This document shows positions 47,356 to 60,042 of a stretch of 64,000 nt of DNA, piece by piece. Below the pieces are notes generated by a model. The model had not been told where the DNA came from, searched no databases, and saw only the letters and a list, made by a program, of their open reading frames with translations. The first letter of the stretch is position 1. Every line of letters begins with the position of its first letter. This DNA comes from Glandiceps talaboti (Eukaryota; Hemichordata; Enteropneusta; Spengelidae). The position numbers and the translations under genes are program-made. Where the stretch lies: the NCBI RefSeq assembly GCF_964340395.1, contig NC_135563.1:496001-560000 (forward strand). Reading direction: 5' to 3'.

Positions 47356-47803
47356 TTGACAAAATATCAAGAACTGTGTAGTAGTGTTTGACAAAATATC
47401 AACAACTGTGTAGTAGTGTTTGACAAAATATCAAGAACTGTGTAGTAGTGTTTGACGAAATGTCAACAACTGTGTAGTAGTGTTTGATGAAATGTCAACA
47501 ACTGTGTAGTAGTGTTTGACGAAATATCAACAACTGTGTAGTAGTGTTTGACGAAATATCAACAACTGTGTAGTAGTGTTTGACAAAATATCAACAACTG
47601 TGTAGTAGTGTTTGACAAAATATCAACAACTGTGTAGTAGTGTTTGACAAAATATCAACAACTGTGTAGTAGTGTTTGCCAAAATATCAACAACTGTGTA
47701 GTAGTGTTTGACGAAATATCAACAACTGTGTAGTAGTGTTTGACAAAATATCAACAACTGTGTAGTAGTGTTTGACAAAATGTCAACAACTGTGTAGTAG
47801 TGT
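47356..47803 (+). repeat. Minisatellite, 32-bp unit, 14 copies
   Basis: ttgacaaaatatcaacaact followed by gtgtagtagtgt, with few differences (gacga, aatgtc, gaact). High similarity suggests recent expansion. Confidence 0.95.
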
Positions 47804-47899
47804 TCATAAAAACATTGTTTATCCATCCCATAAATATTGTTGGTGGTTTGATTTATGTTAACATAGCTGTGTACACAGTCATGCTAAATAATTTGGAAT

Positions 47900-48135
47900 G
47901 TGTAGTGTGTACCCAGTTGTGATGTGTACATTGTACATAGTGTGTACCCAGTTGTGATGTGTACATTGTACATAGTGTGTACCCAGTTGTGATGTGTACA
48001 TTGTACATAGTGTGTACCCAGTTGTGATGTGTACATAGTGTGTACCCAGTTGTGATGTGTACATAGTGTGTACCCAGTTGTGATGTGTACATTGTACATA
48101 GTGTGTACACAGTTGTGATGTGTACATAGTGTACA
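47900..48135. repeat. Minisatellite, 26/35-bp alternating unit, ~8 copies
   Basis: gtgtacccagttgtgatgtg followed by tacatagt (26-bp form) or tacattgtacatagt (35-bp form). It is followed to about 48310 by two imperfect copies of acatcaaactgtaactaact and gggtttaaagtgtggacac. Confidence 0.9.
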
Positions 48136-48490
48136 TTACATCAAACTGTAACTAACTCTTACAAGTCTACATTACATCAAACTGTAACTAACTCTGGGTT
48201 TAAAGTGTGGACACTTAGTGATAGTTAGTTATGGTTTGATAAATGGTACACTTGGGTTTAAAGTGTGGACACTTACTAAGAATTACCAGTAGTTATGGTT
48301 TGAGAAGACTTGCAGAGGTCATAGAGTGAAAAAAATCAATATTATTTCAATAATACAACAAAAAGTGATCAGCTGACCTAATTGGTCTTTTGAAGTAGTG
48401 CATATTGATTTTGGACAAATTCAAATTGTAGAACAACAACTTGCACGTCTGTACAACATTTTAAAGTGTTGAATCACTTGTCATGTTTAG

Positions 48491-48523
48491 TCTGAGTTTT
48501 CTGATCGCTCAGTACAAGAACAG
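48491..48523 (+). CDS. Candidate short exon c (33 nt)
   Basis: cacttgtcatgtttag is followed by TCTGAGTTTTCTGATCGC, TCAGTACAAGAACAG and a perfect donor CAG|gtaggt. It reads SEFSDRSVQEQ in phase 0. It is the best of the three small candidates because of the donor and the length; inclusion would place a polar, Ser-rich link between coiled-coil segments of exons 5 and 6. Confidence 0.55.
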
Positions 48524-48655
48524 GTAGGTGTCATCATTGCTAGGAAAATTCTAGAGTTTGTGCTTGATGATTGGTGTCATTCTTGCAAATCCTAGAATTA
48601 CCCAAAATTGCAACAGTATTGTTTAATTCAGATTAATGTTTTCTTCAGAATAGCA

Positions 48656-48721
48656 TACATATTTTTACCTGTTGTAAGAGAGTGTTATGTTATGCTTCTG
48701 TGTGTGTGTGTGTGTGTCTGT

Positions 48722-48753
<32 letters not shown>

Positions 48754-49080
48754 ACATGTCTGTGTGTGTCTGTGGACATGATATCTCAAAAACTATTTCA
48801 TCAATTCTAATTAAACTTGCTACACATCCTCCATATGGTAATGGAAAGAACTGACTAGATTTTGGTGAACATTCACTGAATGTAATTTACTAGTCATTTG
48901 CATAATTATGTATAATTCATTCTTTTTAGTAATTGGTCTATATCTTTGAAATGAATACTTGAAATTCAATATAATTTGGTATATACATTAACCATGACAA
49001 AGTGCATATATCCTATAGTGTTGATGTAGCTTACAGATTCAATGTACAAATTGCATAATTACAGCAATGTTCGATCAACT
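48656..49080 (+). mobile_element. Family C element, short copy
   Basis: atttttacctgttgtaagag head, a TG/TCTG run (48701-48774), then aatttgcataattatg, atatctttgaaatgaatact and gaaattcaatataatttggt blocks as at 39.2-43.3 kb. Confidence 0.65.
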
Positions 49081-49094
49081 GTACCTCTTAGCCT

Positions 49095-49842
49095 GTGTCA
49101 CACTGTGCTAAAACAAAGTTGGTATTAGGACAGTGTTCTATGACATACATGTGCATATCCATTTTCGTCGTGATACGATCCAATATGGCTGCCTTGCAGC
49201 CATTTTGTTTGCGAATTTTCCATGTCCAAAGCCATAACTCAGACATGCTTGAACAGATCTCATTCAAAGTTGGTATTAGCACAGTGTTCTATGACTTACA
49301 TGACTGTGCATAATTATCCATTTTCGTTGTTATACAATCCGATATGGCGATTTTGTTGGCGCAGTTGTCATGTCCAAAGCCATAACTCAGACATGCATGC
49401 TTGAACAGATCTCATTCAAAGTTGGTATTAGGACAGTGTTCTATAACATACATGTGCCTATCCATTTTCATCGTGATATGATCCAATATGGCTGTCTGGC
49501 AGCCATTGTGTTTGTGAATTTTCCATGTCCAAAGCCATAACTCAGACATGCTTGAACAGGTTCCCCCCCCCCCATACACGACCCATCCTTTATTGTTGAA
49601 TGGTTTATTCCATCACATCATCTTGAAGAGTAGGCATGTCCCATGTCCAATGAGGAGACACAACATGATCGAGTAGGCATGTTCCATGTCCAATGAGCAG
49701 ACACAACATATCTAAGTCTGTTTGATTTAGTTTCACAAGTGTTGTTGCATGATCAGAGTAGTGATATCTCGAAAATGACAACATAAACTGCCAGTTCCTT
49801 AAAACCCAATCATAGCGGGGAGTATGTCATTCTCAATGACTT
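49095..49842 (+). mobile_element. Family D element, copy 3 (5'-truncated)
   Basis: It lacks the hairpin head and starts inside a ~151-bp unit (aaagttggtattaggacagt). About three units follow, a poly-C near 49562-49573, and then the shared end gtatgtcattctcaatgac-ttgtta. A duplicated gtccaatgag(g/c)agacacaac lies near 49650-49710. Confidence 0.7.
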
Positions 49843-49854
49843 GTTATACATGTA

Positions 49855-50163
49855 TATATAGTTCAAGTTCATACTGTGTGTGTCATTGTTATTATAGTTC
49901 AAATCCATACAGTGTGTCATTATTAATATAGTTCAAATCCATTCAGTGTATGTGTGATTGTTGATATAGTTCAAATCCATTCAGTATGTGATTGTTGATA
50001 TAGTTCAAATCCATTCAGTATGGGATTGTTTATATAGTTTAAATCCATACAGTGTGTGTGTGATTGTTGATATAGTTCAAATCCATACAGTGTGTGTGTG
50101 ATTGTTGATATAGTTTAAATCCATACAGTGTGTGTGTGATTGTTGATATAGTTCAAATCCATA

Positions 50164-50197
<34 letters not shown>

Positions 50198-52519
50198 TTG
50201 TTGATATAGTTCAAATCCATTCAGTGTGTGATTGTTGATATAGTTCAAATCCATTCAGTATGTGATTGTTGATATAGTTCAAATCCATATAGTGTATGTG
50301 TGATTGTTGATATAGTTCAAATCCATCCAGTGTATGTGTGATTGTTGATATAGTTCAAATCCATTCAGTATGTGATTGTTGATATAGTTCAAATCCATAC
50401 AGTGTGTGTGCGATTGTTGATATAGTTCAAATCCATTCAGTATGTGATTGTTGATATAGTTCAAATCCATACAGTGTGTGTGTGAATGTTGATATAGTTC
50501 AAATCCATACAGTGTATGTGTGATTGTTGATATAGTTCAAATCCATACAGTGTGTGTGTGATTGTTGATATAGTTCAAATCCATTCAGTGTGTGAATGTT
50601 GATATAGTTCAAATCCATTCAGTATGTGATTGTTGATATAGTTCAAATCCATAGTGTGTGTGTGATTGTTGATATAGTTCAAATCCATACAGTGTATGTG
50701 TGATTGTTGATATAGTTCAAATCCATACAGTGTATGTGTGATTGTTGATATAGTTCAAATCCATACAGTGTGTGTGTGATTGTTGATATAGTTCAAATCC
50801 ATTCAGTGTGTGAATGTTGATATAGTTCAAATCCATACAGTGTATGTGTGATTGTTGATATAGTTCAAATCCATATAGTGTATGTGTGATTGTTGATATA
50901 GTTCAAATCCATTCAGTATGTGATTGTTGATATAGTTCAAATCCATACAGTGTGTGTGTGAATGTTGATATAGTTCAAATCCATACAGTGTGTGTGCGAT
51001 TGTTGATATAGTTCAAATCCATTCAGTGTGTGATTGTTGATATAGTTCAAATCCATACAGTGTATGTGTGATTGTTGATATAGTTCAAATCCATACAGTG
51101 TATGTGTGATTGTTGATATAGTTCAAATCCATTCAGTGTGTGATTGTTGATATAGTTCAAATCCATTCAGTGTGTGATTGTTGATATAGTTCAAATCCAT
51201 ATAGTGTGTGTGTGATTGTTGATATAGTTCAAATCCATTCAGTATGTGATTGTTGATATAGTTCAAATCCATACAGTGTGTGTGTGATTGTTGATATAGT
51301 TCAAATCCATTCAGTGTGTGTGTGATTGTTGATATAGTTCAAATCCATTCAGTGTGTGATTGTTGATATACTAGTAGTTCAAATCCATTCAGTATGTGAT
51401 TGTTGATATACTAGTAGTTCAAATCCATACAGTGTGTGATTGTTGATATACTAGTAGTTCAAATCCATTCAGTGTGTGATTGTTGATATACTAGTAGTTC
51501 AAATCCATACAGTGTGTGATTGTTGATATAGTTCAAATCCATTCAGTGTGTGATTGTTGATATAGTTCAAATCCATTCAGTATGTGATTGTTGATATAGT
51601 TCAAATCCATTCAGTGTGTGTGCGATTGTTGATATAGTTCAAATCCATACAGTGTGTGTGTGATTGTTGATATAGTTCAAATCCATTCAGTGTGTGATTG
51701 TTGATATACTAGTAGTTCAAATCCATTCAGTATGTGATTGTTGATATACTAGTAGTTCAAATCCATACAGTGTGTGATTGTTGATATACTAGTAGTTCAA
51801 ATCCATTCAGTGTGTGATTGTTGATATACTAGTAGTTCAAATCCATACAGTGTGTGATTGTTGATATAGTTCAAATCCATATAGTGTGTGTGTGATTGTT
51901 GATATAGTTCAAATCCATTCAGTGTGTGTGTGTGTGATTGTTGATATAGTTCAAATCCATACAGTGTGTGTGCGATTGTTGATAGTTCAAATCCATATAG
52001 TGTGTGTACGATTGTTGATATAGTTCAAATCCATTCAGTGTGTGATTGTTGATATAGTTCAAATCCATACAGTGTGTGTGCGATTGTTGATATAGTTCAA
52101 ATCCAGTGTGTGTGTGATTGTTGATATAGTTCAAATCCACACAGTGTGTGTGTGTATGTGTGTGTGATTGTTGATATAGTTCAAATCCATTCAGTGTGTG
52201 ATTGTTGATATAGTTCAAATCCATTCAGTGTGTGATTGTTGATATAGTTCAAATCCATACAGTGTATGTGTGATTGTTGATATAGTTCAAATCCATTCAG
52301 TGTATGTGTGATTGTTGATATAGTTCAAATCCATACAGTGTATGTGTGATTGTTGATATAGTTCAAATCCATATAGTGTGTGTGCGATTGTTGATATAGT
52401 TCAAATCCATTCAGTGTGTGTGTGCGATTGTTGATATAGTTCAAATCCATTCAGTGTGTGATTGTTGATATAGTTCAAATCCATACAGTGTGTGATTGTT
52501 GATATAGTTCAAATCCACA

Positions 52520-52564
<45 letters not shown>

Positions 52565-52676
52565 GATATAGTTCAAATCCATTCAGTGTGTGATTGTTGA
52601 TATAGTTCAAATCCATTCAGTGTGTGATTGTTGATATAGTTCAAATCCATACAGTGTATGTGTGATTGTTGATATA
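49855..52676. repeat. Minisatellite with embedded TG runs, ~33-40 bp unit, ~75 copies
   Basis: The core tgattgttgatatagttcaa, atccat(t/a)cagtgtg is followed by a TG stretch whose length varies from unit to unit (up to about 40 bases near 50168 and 52520). A sub-block with an extra ctagtagttc appears twice (about 51369-51500 and 51706-51855), showing block duplication. Peptides from it (NGFELYQQSH repeats) are artefacts. Confidence 0.95.
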
Positions 52677-52889
52677 GCTATATATACTGACTTTACCCAT
52701 ACATCCATTCTATGCCATTAATCCTGACTTTGCCATATAAAATTGTTTGGTGTTTATGTCTATAGTTGTATTGATGTTTGTTTAATAGTTGTTTACTAAG
52801 TGTCACTAAATACTGTTTAATGCATGTAAAAGAGACTTATATTATCAAAGTCTTATTAATATCATAAATGAAGTGTAATTCATTAAAAT

Positions 52890-53213
52890 CATAACAAACT
52901 GTATTTAATAACATAGTGCACTGTGTAACATAACAAACTGTATTTAATAACATAGTGCACTGTGTAACATAACAAACTGTATTTAATAACATAGTGCACT
53001 GTGTAACATAACAAACTGTATTTAATAACATAGTGCACTGTGTAACATAACAAACTGTATTTAATAACATAGTGCACTGTGTAACATAACAAACTGTATT
53101 TAATAACATAGTGCACTGTGTAACATAACAAACTGTATTTAATAACATAGTGCACTGTGTAACATAACAAACTGTATTTAATAACATAGTGCACTGTGTA
53201 ACATAACATAAGC
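52890..53213. repeat. Minisatellite, 39-bp unit, 8 almost identical copies
   Basis: cataacaaactgtatttaat, aacatagtgcactgtgtaa repeats with essentially no differences, the most homogeneous array here. It is open in two minus frames only because it is a perfect repeat. Confidence 0.95.
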
Positions 53214-53656
53214 TGTGTGTTTTTTGTTAAAAGTTTTTTATCAATTTTTTGTTTTGAATTTTTTAAACTGCACATCTTGTAGTAATGATAAGTTTTCCAG
53301 CACCAAATGTATTAAATGGCTAAAAGTAATAACTCAATCAAATCAAATCAAATCAAATGAACAGTGTGTTGAGAGAAAAGGGTCAGGAGAAAAGAACACT
53401 TGTCTAGCCATGACCTGTCAAGTTGGTTTGTAATCTAGAACAACTTCTGTTTTATTTTTATTTTTTCAGTAACCTTAAAAAAGTGGAACTATAAATTAAC
53501 TAGCATTCTGGTACACATGGCATTTAGGCATTTTCTGTCAACATACAAGTTTCAAACATTGGTACCACTCTGAAAGCTTTTTCCATGGAAGGAATAATTA
53601 TCTCGCTGTTTGAATAGTTGTATTGATTTATTTGTTTGGTTTCTATGGCAATACAG

Positions 53657-53776
53657 AAAGTCACTGCCCTTGAGAAGGAAAAATCCAAGTTACAAGAAAA
53701 GTTAGACCATCTGTTTGATGAACACAAAGCCATGGCTTCAACAGAGGAAGACGAGAAGGAGCCAAGACTTATTGAG
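53657..53776 (+). CDS. Coiled-coil gene, exon 6
   Basis: The acceptor is tttctatggcaatacag and the donor is GAG|gtaaaa. The 120 nt (40 codons) are in phase 0 at both ends. They begin KVTALEKEKSKLQEKLDHLF and then become acidic (STEEDEKEPRLIE). The first half is coiled coil; the second half could be a loop. The 44-bp minisatellite begins 55 bp after it. Confidence 0.88.
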
Positions 53777-53830
53777 GTAAAATAAACATTTCATGTTCGC
53801 AACTTAATTTCTTCCTCTACCAATACCTTT

Positions 53831-56800
53831 ACTTTCACGTAATAGTAATCTAGTAAATGTCAGACCAGTACTTAAATGTCAGACCAATACTTTAATTTCA
53901 CCTATCAAGTAAATGTCAGACCAATACTTTAATTTCACCTAATAGTAATCAAGTAAATGTCAGACCAATACTTTAATTTCACCTAATAGTAATCAAGTAA
54001 ATGTCAGACCAATACTTTAATTTCACCTAATAGTAATCAAGTAAATGTCAGACCAATACTTTAATTTCACCTAATAGTAATCTAGTAAATGTCAGACCAA
54101 TACTTTAATTTCACCTAATAGTAATCAAGTAAATGTCAGACCAGTACTTTAATTTCACCTAATAGTAATCAAGTAAATGTCAGACCAATACTTTAATTTC
54201 ACCTAATAGTAATCAAGTAAATGTCAGACCAATACTTTAATTTCACCTAATAGTAATCAAGTAAATGTCAGACCAATACTTTAATTTCACCTAATAGTAA
54301 TCAAGTAAATGTCAGACCAATACTTTAATTTCACCTAATAGTAATCAAGTAAATGTCAGACCAATACTTTAATTTCACCTAATAGTAATCAAGTAAATGT
54401 CAGACCAATACTTTAATTTCACCTAATAGTAATCAAGTAAATGTCAGACCAATACTTTAATTTCACCTAATAGTAATCTAGTAAATGTCAGACCAATACT
54501 TTAATTTCACCTAATAGTAATCAAGTAAATGTCAGACCAATACTTTAATTTCACCTAATAGTAATCAAGTAAATGTCAGACCAGTACTTTAATTTCACCT
54601 AATAGTAATCAAGTAAATGTCAGACCAGTACTTTAATTTCACCTAATAGTAATCTAGTAAATGTCATACCAATACTTTAATTTCACCTAATAGTAATCAA
54701 GTAAATGTCAGACCAATACTTTAATTTCACCTAATAGTAATCAAGTAAATGTCAGACCAGTACTTTAATTTCACCTAATAGTAATCAAGTAAATGTCAGA
54801 CCAATACTTTAATTTCACCTAATAGTAATCTAGTAAATGTCAGACCAATACTTTAATTTCACCTAATAGTAATCTAGTAAATGTCAGACCAATACTTTAA
54901 TTTCACCTAATAGTAATCAAGTAAATGTCAGACCAGTACTTTAATTTCACCTAATAGTAATCAAGTAAATGTCAGACCAATACTTTAATTTCACCTAATA
55001 GTAATCAAGTAAATGTCAGACCAATACTTTAATTTCACCTAATAGTAATCTACTAAATGTCAGACCAATACTTTAATTTCACCTAATAGTAATCAAGTAA
55101 ATGTCAGACCAATACTTTAATTTCACCTAATAGTAATCTAGTAAATGTCAGACCAATACTTTAATTTCACCTAATAGTAATCAAGTAAATGTCAGACCAG
55201 TACTTTAATTTCACCTAATAGTAATCTAGTAAATGTCATACCAATACTTTAATTTCACCTAATAGTAATCAAGTAAATGTCAGACCAATACTTTAATTTC
55301 ACCTAATAGTAATCTAGTAAATGTCAGACCAGTACTTTAATTTCACCTAATAGTAATCAAGTAAATGTCAGACCAATACTTTAATTTCACCTAATAGTAA
55401 TCTAGTAAATGTCAGACCAATACTTTAATTTCACCTAATAGTAATCTAGTAAATGTCAGACCAATACTTTAATTTCACCTAATAGTAATCAAGTAAATGT
55501 CAGACCAATACTTTAATTTCACCTAATAGTAATCTAGTAAATGTCAGACCAATACTTTAATTTCACCTAATAGTAATCAAGTAAATGTCAGACCAATACT
55601 TTAATTTCACCTAATAGTAATCTAGTAAATGTCAGACCAATACTTTAATTTCACCTAATAGTAATCAAGTAAATGTCAGACCAATACTTTAATTTCACCT
55701 AATAGTAATCAAGTAAATGTCAGACCAATACTTTACTTTCACCTAATAGTAATCTAGTAAATGTCAGACCAATACTTTAATTTCACCTAATAGTAATCTA
55801 GTAAATGTCAGACCAATACTTTAATTTCACCTAATAGTAATCTAGTAAATGTCAGACCAATACTTTAATTTCACCTAATAGTAATCAAGTAAATGTCAGA
55901 CCAATACTTTAATTTCACCTAATAGTAATCTAGTAAATGTCAGACCAATACTTTAATTTCACCTAATAGTAATCAAGTAAATGTCAGACCAATACTTTAA
56001 TTTCACCTAATAGTAATCTAGTAAATGTCAGACCAATACTTTAATTTCACCTAATAGTAATCTAGTAAATGTCAGACCAATACTTTAATTTCACCTAATA
56101 GTAATCAAGTAAATGTCAGACCAATACTTTAATTTCACCTAATAGTAATCAAGTAAATGTCAGACCAATACTTTACTTTCACCTAATAGTAATCAAGTAA
56201 ATGTCAGACCAATACTTTAATTTCACCTAATAGTAATCTAGTAAATGTCAGACCAATACTTTAATTTCACCTAATAGTAATCTACTAAATGTCAGACCAA
56301 TACCTTTACTTTCACCTAATAGTAATCTAGTAAATGTCATACCAATACTTTAATTTCACCTAATAGTAATCAAGTAAATGTCAGACCAATACTTTAATTT
56401 CACCTAATAGTAATCTAGTAAATGTCATACCAATACTTTAATTTCACCTAATAGTAATCTAGTAAATGTCATACCAATACTTTAATTTCACCTAATAGTA
56501 ATCATGTAAATGTCAGACCAATACTTTACTTTCACCTAATAGTAATCTAGTAAATGTCAGACCAATACTTTAATTTCACCTAATAGTAATCAAGTAAATG
56601 TCAGACCAATACTTTAATTTCACCTAATAGTAATCTAGTAAATGTCAGACCAATACTTTACTTTCACCTAATAGTAATCTAGTAAATGTCATACCAATAC
56701 TTTAATTTCACCTAATAGTAATCTAGTAAATGTCAGACCAATACTTTAATTTCACCTAATAGTAATCTAGTAAATGTCAGACCAATACTTTAATTTCACC

Positions 56801-57808
56801 TAATAGTAATCTAGTAAATGTCAGACCAATACTTTACTTTCACCTAATAGTAATCTAGTAAATGTCAGACCAATACTTTAATTTCACCTAATAGTAATCA
56901 AGTAAATGTCAGACCAATACTTTACTTTCACCTAATAGTAATCAAGTAAATGTCAGACCAATACTTTACTTTCACCTAATAGTAATCAAGTAAATGTCAG
57001 ACCAATACTTTACTTTCACCTAATAGTAATCAAGTAAATGTCAGACCAATACTTTAATTTCACCTAATAGTAATCAAGTAAATGTCAGACCAATACTTTA
57101 ATTTCACCTAATAGTAATCAAGTAAATGTCAGACCAATACTTTAATTTCACCTAATAGTAATCTAGTAAATGTCAGACCAATACTTTAATTTCACCTAAT
57201 AGTAATCAAGTAAATGTCAGACCAATACTTTAATTTCACCTAATAGTAATCTAGTAAATGTCAGACCAATACTTTACTTTCACCTAATAGTAATCTAGTA
57301 AATGTCAGACCAATACTTTACTTTCACCTAATAGTAATCTAGTAAATGTCAGACCAATACTTTACTTTCACCTAATAGTAATCAAGTAAATGTCAGACCA
57401 ATACTTTAATTTCACCTAATAGTAATCTAGTAAATGTCAGACCAATACTTTACTTTCACCTAATAGTAATCTAGTAAATGTCAGACCAATACTTTAATTT
57501 CACCTAATAGTAATCAAGTAAATGTCAGACCAATACTTTAATTTCACCTAATAGTAATCTAGTAAATGTCAGACCAATACTTTACTTTCACCTAATAGTA
57601 ATCTAGTAAATGTCAGACCAATACTTTAATTTCACCTAATAGTAATCAAGTAAATGTCATACCAATACTTTAATTTCACCTAATAGTAATCAAGTAAATG
57701 TCAGACCAATACTTTAATTTCACCTAATAGTAATCTAGTAAATGTCAGACCAATACTTTAATTTCACCTAATAGTAATCTAGTAAATGTCAGACCAATAC
57801 TTTAATTC
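53831..57808 (+). repeat. Minisatellite, 44-bp unit, ~90 copies
   Basis: agtaatc(a/t)agtaaatgtcag, accaatactttaatttcacc, taat. Common variants are ctag/caag, agta/aata and tttac/tttaa. Several multi-unit variant patterns recur, again pointing to block duplication. Each unit has a weak donor-like (c/t)(a)a|gtaaat. It ends 8 bp before the candidate exon at 57816. Confidence 0.95.
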
Positions 57809-57815
57809 TCTTAAG

Positions 57816-57893
57816 GATGAAATGGATGACTTCAAACTTCAAAAACAAAACAACTTTGACTGGTATTTTACTGTTATCCATATATTCCATTAG
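57816..57893 (+). CDS. Candidate alternative terminal exon of the coiled-coil gene
   Basis: The last minisatellite unit turns into ctttaattctcttaag, a fair acceptor. From there, in phase 0, 25 codons read DEMDDFKLQKQNNFD then WYFTVIHIFH and TAG. The first 15 residues look like the coiled-coil protein. A donor at ACTG|gtattt would be phase 2 and would make a stop codon when joined to exon 7, so it cannot be a normal internal exon. It may be an alternative last exon or a decayed exon. No AATAAA is visible in the next 120 bases. Confidence 0.3.
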   Translation, partial: DEMDDFKLQKQNNFDWYFTVIHIFH

Positions 57894-58011
57894 TAGTCTC
57901 ACTCAGAACGTTCCTCATTAGATGCAAATATTCATTTGTCAAAAGCATTTTCATGACTGTCAATGACAAAGAATTAGTCAATCACAGTCATTGATGATAA
58001 AACAATTATAT

Positions 58012-59996
58012 TTTTAGCACAACTGAACTGATAAGGTTCAGTACTGCTATAGGCATGACAATGTGTATGTCTGTCTGTCTGTCTGTCTGTGTGGATATGT
58101 GTGTATGTGTGTTAACAACTTAAAGTCAAAAACCACCAGACCGATTGCCATGATGTTGGTGGGTATATTAGCTTGGGTGTCTAGTTGGGAAATTGCAAAT
58201 CAAAATGATCTTACAACCGGTCTGTGATTTGGGTAAAAAAAAAGTTATTTTTGGTCAAAACACTTGGCAGATCGGTCTTAAAGTTGGTTGGAACTTTCTC
58301 AGTGTTTAGATTAAGAATTGTTCATGACATGAACAATGATCATGGAAATTAGGTGTGAAAATGTGTCTTTTTTGGTAAAAAAATGTTTAATTCCAAAACT
58401 ACTAAGCAGATTGGACTGAAATTTGGTTGGAACGTTCTTCAGGATATGTATATTAAGAATTGTTCATGACATGATGATGCAATCAATGATATGCAAATTA
58501 GGGCTACAAATGTGGTTTTTTGGTCAAAAATCTATAATTTCAAAATAATTGAGTAGATTGGGTTGAAATTTGATAGGAATGTTTAGTGGTGTTTAGATTA
58601 AGAATTATTCATAACATGATGATCCCATTAGTGATGTGCAAATTAGGTCTACAAATGTGTCTTTTTGGTGAAAAATGTATAATTCCAAAACTACCTAGCA
58701 GATTGGGCTGAAATTTAAGAGGGATGCATCTGTGGGTGTATAGATGAAGACATATTAAGCATATAATGATCTCATCAGTAATATGCAAATTAGGGGTAAA
58801 AAGGTGAATTTTGGTCAAATATTTTGGTCACAATGTACTTGGTCAAAGAGACTGAAACTTGGTGAGATGTTTCTAGAAGTGTTATTCTGTAGATTTTCTT
58901 CAAAGTATTTTCACACATTTGGCCCTAGCAACCATGACCATGCCCTTAGCAACAATCGAATGGCAGTATATTTATCTCAAATAACATCACCTGGTAGGCA
59001 AGTAAGTAAACATTCAAAAGATGTATGCAAATATCCCAAGCAACAATACCATGCCCATAGCAACAGCCAAATGGCCGTGTATTTCACAAAGATAACAACA
59101 GGGCTTAATAGACAATTGAACAAACATTCAAAAAATGTATGTAAATTTGCTTATCAACAAGCCCATAGCAACAACGAAATAATCACGTATATTGCAAAAA
59201 TAACAGGAATTGAAAGACAAATGAATAAACATTCAATAAATGTATGCAAATGTGCTAGCAACAAGACCATGCCCATAGCAACAGCCAAATGATCACATAT
59301 ATTGCGAAGATAACAAGGATTAATAGACAATTGAATAAACATTCAAAAAATGTCTGTAAATTTGCCTAGCAACAAGACTACGCCCATAGCAACAGTCAAA
59401 TAATCATGTATATTGCAAAGATAACAGGAATTGAAAGACATGAATAAACATTCAATAAATGTATGCAAATGTGCCAAGCAACAAGACCCCGCCCATAGCA
59501 ACAGCCAAATGATCACGTAGATAATATCAGGAATTCATACACAAGTGAACAAAAACATTCAAAAATGTATGCAAATATATCTAGCAACATGACCACGCCC
59601 ATAGCAACAGCCAAATGATCACATATATTGCGAAGATAACAAGGATTAATAGACAATTGAATAAACATTCAAAAAATGTCTGTAAATTTGCCTAGCAACA
59701 AGACTACGCCCATAGCAACAGTCAAATAATCATGTATATTGCAAAGATAACAGGAATTGAAAGACATGAATAAACATTCAATAAATGTATGCAAATGTGC
59801 CAAGGAACAAGACCCGCCCATAGCAACAGCCAAATGATCACAAAGATAATATTAGGAATTCATACACAAGTGAACAAAAACATTCAAAAATGTATGTAAA
59901 TATATCTAGCAACATGACCACACCCATAGCAACAGCCAAAAGATTGCGTATATCACAAAGATAGCAACATGTTAAACACTGTACAGTTGTGCTACA
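58012..59996 (+). mobile_element. AGCACAACTG-family TIR element, longest copy (~1.98 kb)
   Basis: The head tttttagcacaactgaactg continues through gataaggttcagtactgct, itself a hairpin, and tctgtctgtctgtctg. The body has four ~130-bp units (gcagattgg-ctgaaattt, gaattgttcatgacatgatg). Nine or so ~110-bp units follow (gcccatagcaacagccaaat). The tail is ctgtacagttgtgctacaat. A block of about 300 bp is duplicated (about 59279-59560 and 59604-59880). No coding capacity. Confidence 0.8.
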
Positions 59997-60042
59997 ATGC
60001 CATTGGCGGTATTTCTCTGTTTACAAAGACACTAATTTGGCT

